Below are positions 56,401-64,000 of a stretch of 64,000 nt of DNA, in pieces. This stretch comes from Erodium maritimum. Its lineage: Eukaryota > Streptophyta > Magnoliopsida > Geraniales > Geraniaceae. Both the position numbers and the translations under genes were made by a program. Positions within the stretch are counted from its first letter, which is position 1. The number at the start of each line of letters is the position of its first letter. The notes under the pieces were generated by a model, which did no database searches, had not been told where the DNA came from, and saw nothing but the letters and a program-made list of their open reading frames with translations. The stretch covers positions 42,299,111 through 42,363,110 of the forward strand of contig OY997593.1 in assembly GCA_963921825.1 (NCBI GenBank). The letters are read 5' to 3'.

Positions 56401-58090
56401 TGTTGGGTCTCGAGGTAGGGTTGGAGATGAACCAACTCGCAGCGGAAAATCAATAAAAACCAAGAGACGATTAAAACCATGAAACAACTAACAAAGAATG
56501 GATTCACAAGAGAAAAATTCAGCACTATCTCTTACCAAAACAAGAACACCGGTTAACGAATGATTGGCTTGAGTCTCCAAGACGCCTACGTATCCACATG
56601 GGAATCAAAGCCACGTAGTTCTTCTCTTTGAGGACTCAAGAACACAAAAATGGAGGAGGAAACTAGCCAAGCCCGAAATGGCCATGGAAGAGGGAGAGAA
56701 AAATGTGTTTCCTATTCTTGTCTTGTCTTTGTTATGTTGAAAAAAGATGACTTAAACATAACAAAACCCATACTTGTCCAACTAAAGGCATGGGACAAGT
56801 ATGGTGTCAAGTAAGGTGTAAATAGGACAAAGTATGGCAAGACAAGATTGGGTTAGGTGGTGAATCACCAACACCTTAATCCTTGTCTTGCTTACTTAGT
56901 ACTAATTAATCAAGACTTGATTAATTAGTTCCATGGGCCTTGGTTGCATGGGCCTTTCATGGGCCTCTTGGAAAATGGCCCGTGGCCATTTCCAACGAGG
57001 TCCCGTGATTCGCTCATCGCCTCCATGCCTTCCATACCGGAAATGTCCAACATTATCCGACGCGATCAATCCCAAGACTCCAAGCCTTGTCTCGATCCGT
57101 AAAGTCCTATTCACTTACGGGCACATGACCCAAAACCCAGTTTTGGTCATGTCCCGAGACAACTCCCTTTTGGCCATTCTCCATAAATTTCTCCATAAAT
57201 GTGTCAATGAGTTTCATCCTCCGGTGTGACCCTTAGGTTTATGCTTGTCAATAGATCAACGTAAAATCCCATTTTACTTGATCCTATTTAAGTGGCAACT
57301 AACGAGACTTTAGTATTGCCTGACACTACATAACGAATCGACCCTGTCGATTCTAACCTTTCCGTCGTCCCTGTCATTATCCTTTTATCTCCGATATCCT
57401 GATTGAGATAAGGCATAGAGCCGTCATCCTTATTATTCTCAATCATCGTTCCTTGATATGTGAGATGACTGAAGATATGATACCCAGTATCATGTGCATG
57501 GCTATGCTATTCTTTCAGTCACTCTCGATCAAGCGGCCGAGAACCGATATCTTTCCCATACCTCAGTATGAGGGATAAATCCCTTAGTCGCCTTTCGTGT
57601 CACTCATGTAGCCCGTCCCCAAGCCAATCCTGGCCCCTGTTACGGACAACGTTAGGCTCAGGTCAAACTCAGTTGTTGAATACATAGCGATCACAAAGAC
57701 TCCTTGGTCTAAGGATACATGACAAGCTACGACACTGCATATGTTCATGACTTAATCTATGGCACATATTCAGGGCGGGTCGTCCAATATCATGTCCCAC
57801 ATGATATCTATGATCAGACTCCGGAATCTCATTCCAATGACTAACAGAACGTAAGCCATAAAGAGCCATCTTTCATACTAGTCGCTTCTAGTGAAGCTTT
57901 GTTGACTAGGGACCCATCGAGTGTGATCTATCTCGATCTATGGTTCTATTCGCATGGTGGGCATAGATCAGAGCACACATCGATATATTACTCCAACACA
58001 TAAGTAATATAAAGCCGCTTTAATTTTATTGCTAACGATGATATATGCATTTGGACATTTAGGATTGAACTACGGGCACTAAGACTAACA
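56401..58090 (-). repeat. 5' LTR of Copia element 1 (1690 bp)
   Basis: Partner of 49630-51317. Differences by eye include a small duplication (TTCTCCATAAA near 57180) and loss of a short stretch near 57636. Confidence 0.9.
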
Positions 58091-58095
58091 GTGGG
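58091..58095. repeat. 5-bp target duplication GTGGG, right
   Basis: Matches 49625-49629. Confidence 0.85.
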
Positions 58096-58855
58096 ATGAC
58101 GACCTTCAACTATTGTCCGGGATAGCTATTCTTACCACAACTGCAATCACAATTTCAGCTCCTCCGCCATCCACGGGTCCTCTTTCCTCCATTGCCAAAG
58201 GGTGGCCATCCTTTATTACCAAAGGATGATCTTATTCTTTCCAACCCTTTGGCGGCTCACTTGCTATCTTTGATTACGGATTGGTCACCACCTTCACTCG
58301 TCAATCTGAGCCATGCACACACCAAGGCGGATTCCTTGACCCACTCCATTTCCGCTACATGTGTATCATTGCCGGTGAGATGACGTTCATCCGTGCGTAC
58401 AAGACCATGGACGGGATTTGAGTTCCCGTGTCCAGTTAACCGTGGTATGGGCGGCTCGAGCTCGACCCCGACACTGGAGAAGAGCCTCGGAGAGGAGTGC
58501 CATCGGTCATGGGAGGTGATTCAGACGGTAGATAAACGGGAAAATGAGAGGAGTCAGTGGCGAAGTAAGGCCGGTAGAGAAACGACGGTGGCGTAACTTC
58601 TGTGGAGACACCTTCGCGAAGTTCCGGGATAACATGGGGTGGCAGAAACACCAGCGGCGTCACCAGATTTGGAATTTCGGCGATGATTATCGGAAGTCGA
58701 AGAAACGGGTTGATTGAAGTAGGGTCCGAAGACGAAGCGAGTGGTGTATTTATCGTAGATTCGTGTCACGCGGCACACGCTAGTTTACTGGTCACGATAC
58801 GGATGGGCCCGTATCCATCGATTCGACGGGTTGCTGAGTATACAAGACCCTCGAC
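58096..58855. other. Spacer between the two Copia elements
   Basis: GC-richer than its surroundings, with frames of 60-150 codons on both strands (58602-59066 plus runs into the LTR; 58436-58663 and 58554-58778 minus are Ser/Pro/Arg-rich). No domain was recognised. It could be a leader or exon remnant of a lost gene. Confidence 0.35.
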
Positions 58856-60525
58856 GTCTCGAGGTAGGGTTGGAGATGAACCAACTCGCAGCGGAAAATC
58901 AATGAAAAACAAGAGACGATTAAAGCATGAAACAACTAACAAAGAATGGATTCACAAGAGAAAAATTCAGCACTATTTCTTACCAAAACAAGAACACCGG
59001 TTAACGAATGATTGGCTTGAGTCTCCAAGACGCCTACGTATCCACATGGGAATCAAAGCCACGTAGTTCTTCTCTTTGAGGACTCAAGAACACAAAAATG
59101 GAGGTGGAAACTAGCCAAACCCGAAATGGCCATGGAAGAGGGAGAGAAAATGTATTTCCTATTCTTGTCTTGTGTTTGTTATGTTGAAAAAATATGACTT
59201 AAACATAACAAAACCCATACTTGTCCAACTAAAGGCATGGGACAAGTATGGTGTCAAGTAAGGTGTAAATAGGACAAAGTATGGCAAAACAAGATTGGGT
59301 TAGGTGGTGAATCACCAACACCTTAATCCTTGTCTTGCTTACTTAGTACTAATTAATCAAGACTTGATTAATTAGTTCCATGGGCCTTGGTTGCATGGGC
59401 CTTTCATGGGCCTCTTGGAACATGGCCCGTGGCCATTTCTAACGAGGTCCCGTGATTCGCTCATCGCTTCCAAGCCTTCCATACCGGAAATGTCCAACAT
59501 TATCCGACGCGATCAATCCCAAGACTCCAAGCCTTGTCTCGATCCGTAAAGTCCTATTCACGTACGGGCACATGACCCAAAACCCAGTTTTGGTCATGTC
59601 CCGAGACAACTCCCTTTTGGCCATTCTCCATAAATGTGTCAATGAGTTTCATCCTCCGGTGTGACCCTTAGGTTTATGCATGTCAATAGATCAACGTAAA
59701 ATCCCATTTTACTTGATCCTATTTAAGTGGAAACTAACGAGACTTTAGTATTGCCTGACACTACATAACGAATCGACCCTGTCGATTCTAACCTTTCCGT
59801 CATCCCTGTCATTATCCTTTTATCTCCGATATCCTGATTGAGATAAGGCATAGAGCCGTCATCCTTATTATTCTCAATCACTGTTCCTTGATATGTGAGA
59901 TGACTGAAGATATGATACCCAGTATCATGTGCATGGCTATGCTATTCTTTCAGTCACTCTCGATCAAGCGGCCGAGAACCGATATCTTTCCCATACCTCA
60001 GTATGAGGGATAAATCCCTTAGTCGCCTTTCGTGTCACTCATGTAGCCCGTCCCCAAGCCAATCCTGGCCCCTGTTACGGACAACGTTAGGCTCAGGTCA
60101 AACTCAGTTGTTGAATACATAGCGATCACAAAGACTCCTTGGTCTAAGGATACATGACAAGCTACGACACTGAATATGTTCATGACTTAATCTATGGCAC
60201 ATATTCAGGGCGGGTCGTCCAATATCATGTCCCACATGATATCTATGATCAGACTCCGGAATCTCATTCCAATGACTAACAGAACGTAAGCCATAAAGAG
60301 CCATCTTTCATACTAGTCGCTTCTAGTGAAGCTTTGTTGACTAGGGACCCATCGAGTGTGATCTATCTCGATCTATGGTTCTATTCGCATGGTGGGCATA
60401 GATCAGAGCACACATCGATATATTACTCCAACACATAAGTAATATAAAGCCGCTTTAATTTTATTGCTAACGATGATATATACATTTGGACATTTAGGAT
60501 TGAACTATGGGCACTAAGACTAACA
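58856..60525 (-). repeat. 3' LTR of Copia element 2
   Basis: Near-identical to 49630-51317 except for the missing terminal six bases and scattered substitutions; it shares the short deletion seen near 57636 in the 5' LTR of element 1. Confidence 0.85.
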
Positions 60526-60539
60526 ATCTCCCACTTGCC
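60526..60539 (-). promoter_or_regulatory. Polypurine tract of Copia element 2
   Basis: On minus GGCAAGTGGGAGAT, same as element 1. Confidence 0.8.
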
Positions 60540-60676
60540 TTAGTTCCAATCTAAACTCCAATATGTCCCCATCGACTTTACATGTCTAACATGTTCAGGC
60601 AGTGACAGTGCCTTAGTCAAAGGGTTGGCTATGTTATCATCTGTTGCAATATATGTTATCTTCACTTCACCTCAGT

Positions 60677-63600
60677 TCAGTATTTCTCTGATGAGGTGGA
60701 TACGCCGCAGTACATGTTTGGATTTGTTATGCGATCTGGGCTTTTAGCTTGCGCAATGGCCCTTGTGTTGTCGCAAAATGGATTCACCGGGCTGGATGGG
60801 TTTTTAATTACACCCAGCCCTGCCATGAATTTCCAAATCCACATAGCCTCCTTAGCTGCCTCTGCAGCATCCATGTACTTGGCCTCTATCGTAGATTCGG
60901 CAATGGTATCTTGCTTTACGCTCTCCCAGCTAAAGCTCTGCCATTCAGCGTAAACACATATCCTGACTGACTTCTAAAGTCATCTGGATTTGTCTTGGAA
61001 AACTAGCGTCTACTCATCCTTCGACGACTAGTTCAGCATCATCTTTCCCCCGGGTTAGAATGATGTCTACTGGTACAACATAAGGCTTACGAGACGTCCG
61101 GTCTCATACATGGCATGACATATATGATCGATCCTACCCCTAGGCGCATAGGATTCTCATCATCATTTTTAGCTCATCAGCTGTCTTAGGACACCGAGTC
61201 TTGCTGAGATAAATGCCTTGACTAGTGGGTAAGAGTACTTTCTTTGAATCGAGCATTAAGAACCCACTCAATACCTTGTTCACATAGGTTCCCTGACTTA
61301 AATCCAAGACCCTCTTGGTGCGATCTCTACATATCTTAATCCCTAAGATATAAGAAGCATCGCCTAAGTCATTTATTGAAAAACACTTCCTCAACCAAGC
61401 TTTAGTCTCGTGCAAGGTTGGGATGTCGTTTTCAATGAGAACCAGAAAGGTAATCTTGCTCCCACTAGCCTTCTTATAAACGCAAGATTCATCCTCGTTC
61501 GTGATTAAGCCAAATCCAATTACAGCTTCATCAAAACGAAGGATCCAACTCCGAGAAGTTCGTTTCAATCCATAAATGGATTTCAACAACTTATAAATCT
61601 TACCTTTATTCTTCGGATCGTCAAAACATTTGGGTCGAGACATACAAACGTACTCAGTCAAATTTCCATTTAGGAAAGCGGTTTTGACATCCACTTGCCA
61701 TATCTCGTAATTATATTACGCAGTTATGTCAAGAAGAATTTGGATCGATTTTGACCATAGCCACTAAGGAGAAGGTTTCCTCATAGTCAATCCATGCCTA
61801 TAACCTTTCGCCACCAGTTGAGCTTTGTAGGTCAGAGGGTTGCCGTCCATGTCCATCTTCACCTTGAAGATCCATTTGCATCCGATGGTCCTAAAACCAT
61901 TGATGGGATCAACCGGTTCCCAGACTCGGTTGTCTGACATGGATTGCATTTCCTCCCTCATGGCTCCCAGCCATAACTCGGAGTTGGGCCCATCCACGAC
62001 TTCCTGAAAGGTGGCTGGATCATCGTGATCCACCATGACTTCATTGTCACCTCCGGATACCATATCTTGGAGGTGGAAGATTGATCCTTTCAAATTGCCT
62101 TGGACCTTCCGGAATTGTAACAGGAATTGGTTCTTACTCTACGACAATCTCTGGCTCCTTTCTACTAGGTTGCCAATTGGTTTAGACAGATCTGTACCAT
62201 CCTGAATTTCTTCGAGATGCACAGTTCTCCCAATGACGTCTTTGGAAACAAAACTCCTTTTCCATAAAGACCCCACCCCATGCGACGAACACCATGTTTT
62301 CACTGGGATTGTAGAAGTAGTATCCCCTTATTGCTTTGGGATACCACACGAAGGTGCATATCTCAGATCTTGGTTCGAGCTTAGTCGAAACCAAATGTTT
62401 CACATAAGTCTCGCAACCACAAATCTTTAGGAAGGACAAAGCGGGCATCATCCCGTACCATTTTAAAATAGTATCCCTTCCACACCCTTCGTCGAAGCCC
62501 GATTCACTATGAATGCGGTCGTCTCTAGAGCATAATCCCAGAAAGAGATTGGGAGATCAGTCCAACTAATAATGGAACGGATCATTGTCTAACAATGTCC
62601 AATTTCTCCGTTTGGCTACACCTTTCATCTACAGTGTCCCAGGAGGAGTCCATTCCAAAAGGATCCCATTCTCTTTTAGATGATCTAATAACTCTGTGGT
62701 CAAGTATTTTCCACCTCGATCCAATCGAAGTGCCTTAATACCTTTGTCGAGCTGGTTTTCTACTTTAGTCTTAAACTCTTTGAATTTATCAAAAGCTTCA
62801 GACTTATGTCTCAGCGAATAGACATAACCATATTTACTGTAATCATCAGTAAATGTGATAAAGTAGCTAAACCCCCTCCTGGCAAGTGAACTTATTGGTC
62901 TACACACATTCGAGTGTATCAGCCCTAAAAATTCACCCGCCCTTTCATCACGATCGATAAAAGGGCACTTTAGTCATTTTGCCCATCAAACAAACCTTGC
63001 ACCTATCGATCGAATGGAATTAGAATGAACCTGAAAGTCCGCACTTCTGAAGTGCTGATAGGTGCTTCTTGTTTATGCGACCTAAATGACAGTGCCTTAA
63101 CAGAGTTAGGTTTAAATCGTTGGATTTAGACTTCTTGGTATTAACGGAATATATAGAACTTGAGGCATTGTTACCCATATCTAATATGTACAATCCTCCA
63201 ACCAAGTCAGTACCGGTATAAAACATATCATTGCATAGAACATTGAAAACTCCATTTCCAATATTAACATTATATCCTTCTTGTCAAACACGGATACAGA
63301 TATAATATTCCTACTAAAAGTAGTTATGCAATATACATTATACAGTACTAAGACAAGGCCTCTTGGCAAAGCAAGACTCATGGATCCTATAGCAGTTGCC
63401 ACAACTCTGAGGTCCACTTCGTGCTTTCCAAATCTCTCCTACTTTCAGCCACCATATATAAGTGCATGTGTGAGATTCAGTCCTGGTATCTAATACCCAT
63501 GAATCTTTAGAAGTAGAGAGATGTAGCTCTATAGAGTTAATACCGGATGAAGGCACGGTCCCACCGCCCTTCCTTAGATCATCCAGGTTTCCTGATGAAG

Positions 63601-64000
63601 GCGCAGTCCTACTGCCCTTCTTTAGATCATCCACGCTATTTAATGAAGGCGCAGTCCCACTGCCCTTCTTCAGATCAGCCGTGAAGTTCCTGTAATCCCG
63701 GTTCCAATGACCAGGCTATTGGCAGTAGAAGCAGACATTCTCATGTGTCTCATCTTTCCTGCCAAGTGCGCATGGGCCCCGCCCTTGCCACTTCCAATTC
63801 CCTTGTTGACCATCAGAATATCCTTGGATCCTAGATCCCTGATATATTCTTCTCAGCTAGTTAATGACACTTCATGTAACTCTGATATGGTCTTAGAGAC
63901 AGCCTTGTCAATGACATATTCTTTGCGTTCAGACTTGAGGACTATCCTTAAAATTCTGTACCAGTCCAAATAGTTTGTCCCATTTAGTTTGACCTTGTCA
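60677..64000 (-). pseudogene. Copia gag-pol of element 2, inactivated, 5' end outside window
   Basis: Same domain order as element 1: RNase H FCDNTRAIAQAK (60770), RT with FLVLIENDIPTL in place of YVDD (61430) and MDVKTAFLNGNLTEYV (61690), integrase with LIHSNVCRPI and LDRGGKYL (62930-62700), pre-integrase HLGRINKKHL (63090), protease WVLDTRTESHTC (63480), zinc knuckle CFYCQ-stop-PGHWNRDY (63740). It shares with element 1 the Tyr in the knuckle, the lost Gly in protease, both integrase substitutions and the YVDD deletion, and adds its own stops and indels (for example one in the KGYNVN stretch near 63283). Confidence 0.8.

Larger units (their letters stand above)
49630..58090 (-). mobile_element. 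Complete Ty1/copia retrotransposon, defective (8461 bp)
   Basis: The LTRs (58090-56401 and 51317-49630 on minus) are flanked by GTGGG. PBS, leader, gag, protease, integrase, RT and RNase H are in copia order, and a polypurine tract precedes the 3' LTR. All protein regions carry stops, frameshifts and changed catalytic residues. A second family member starts at 58856. Confidence 0.9.
58856..64000 (-). mobile_element. Second Ty1/copia element of the same family, cut by the window end
   Basis: 3' LTR 58856-60525 and interior up to at least 64000; the 5' LTR lies outside. The LTR lacks its last six bases on minus (CCAACA): homology starts at GTCTCGAGG and the flank is CCTCGAC. The left flank differs from that of element 1, so it is a separate insertion rather than a copy of the same locus. 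Confidence 0.85.

Overview
This is plant nuclear DNA, probably from a eudicot. The evidence is plant-type retrotransposon families primed by initiator tRNA-Met, introns with GT..AG borders, a FAR1/MULE transposase, and a fragment of a cytosolic ribosomal protein L8 gene that keeps its intron boundary. Nearly all of the 64 kb is nested transposable elements. The only intact-looking ordinary gene is a small one at the left edge (86-385, minus strand) with its own TATA box. No intact tRNA, rRNA or CRISPR structure was seen.

Layout, left to right. 1-1.5 kb: the small gene and a MITE-like hairpin. 1.5-6.9 kb: a plus-strand LINE ORF2 relic, split first by a minus-strand ORF1-only LINE with a perfect 14-bp target duplication and again by a 1.73-kb solo Copia LTR. 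6.9-10.5 kb: mostly unassigned, with one proline-rich ORF. 10.5-16.5 kb: two Gypsy-type LTRs without internal regions, one minus and one plus; the plus one is a clean solo LTR with duplication TGCAT. 17.4-21.5 kb: a small LTR element (LTRs about 388 bp, PBS present) that carries unrecognised ORFs instead of gag-pol and has itself been hit by a 329-bp TRIM with duplication AACAC.

21.5-48.7 kb: a large Mutator-like element that is the host of most later insertions. It has a FAR1-MULE transposase gene on plus (23.0-25.9 kb) facing a Ulp1-like SUMO-protease gene on minus (34.2-26.5 kb), the arrangement known from Kaonashi (KI) MULEs. Its non-coding DNA is filled with a short motif, TTGATAAA. It has been invaded by a composite 4.5-kb Gypsy LTR that removes part of a Ulp1 exon, by an hAT-like element (34.3-36.2 kb), and by an 11.3-kb Gypsy element (36.6-47.9 kb, duplication CATAT). 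That Gypsy keeps only gag and integrase scraps and contains the 5' half of an initiator tRNA-Met.

48.8-49.1 kb: the RPL8 exon fragment and a second MITE-like hairpin pair. 49.6-58.1 kb: a complete 8.46-kb Copia element on minus (duplication GTGGG). 58.86-64 kb: a second member of the same Copia family, cut by the window end. Both Copia copies share the same disabling changes in nucleocapsid, protease, integrase and reverse transcriptase, so the family probably spread by using proteins supplied by other elements.

The signals most worth a second look are a hairpin plus acceptor-like module found at a nearly constant distance (285-305 bp) from the 3' end of all five examined Gypsy LTRs, the TTGATAAA motif that fills only the non-coding part of the MULE, the tRNA half inside the Gypsy, and the unknown ORFs of the 17.4-21.5 kb element.
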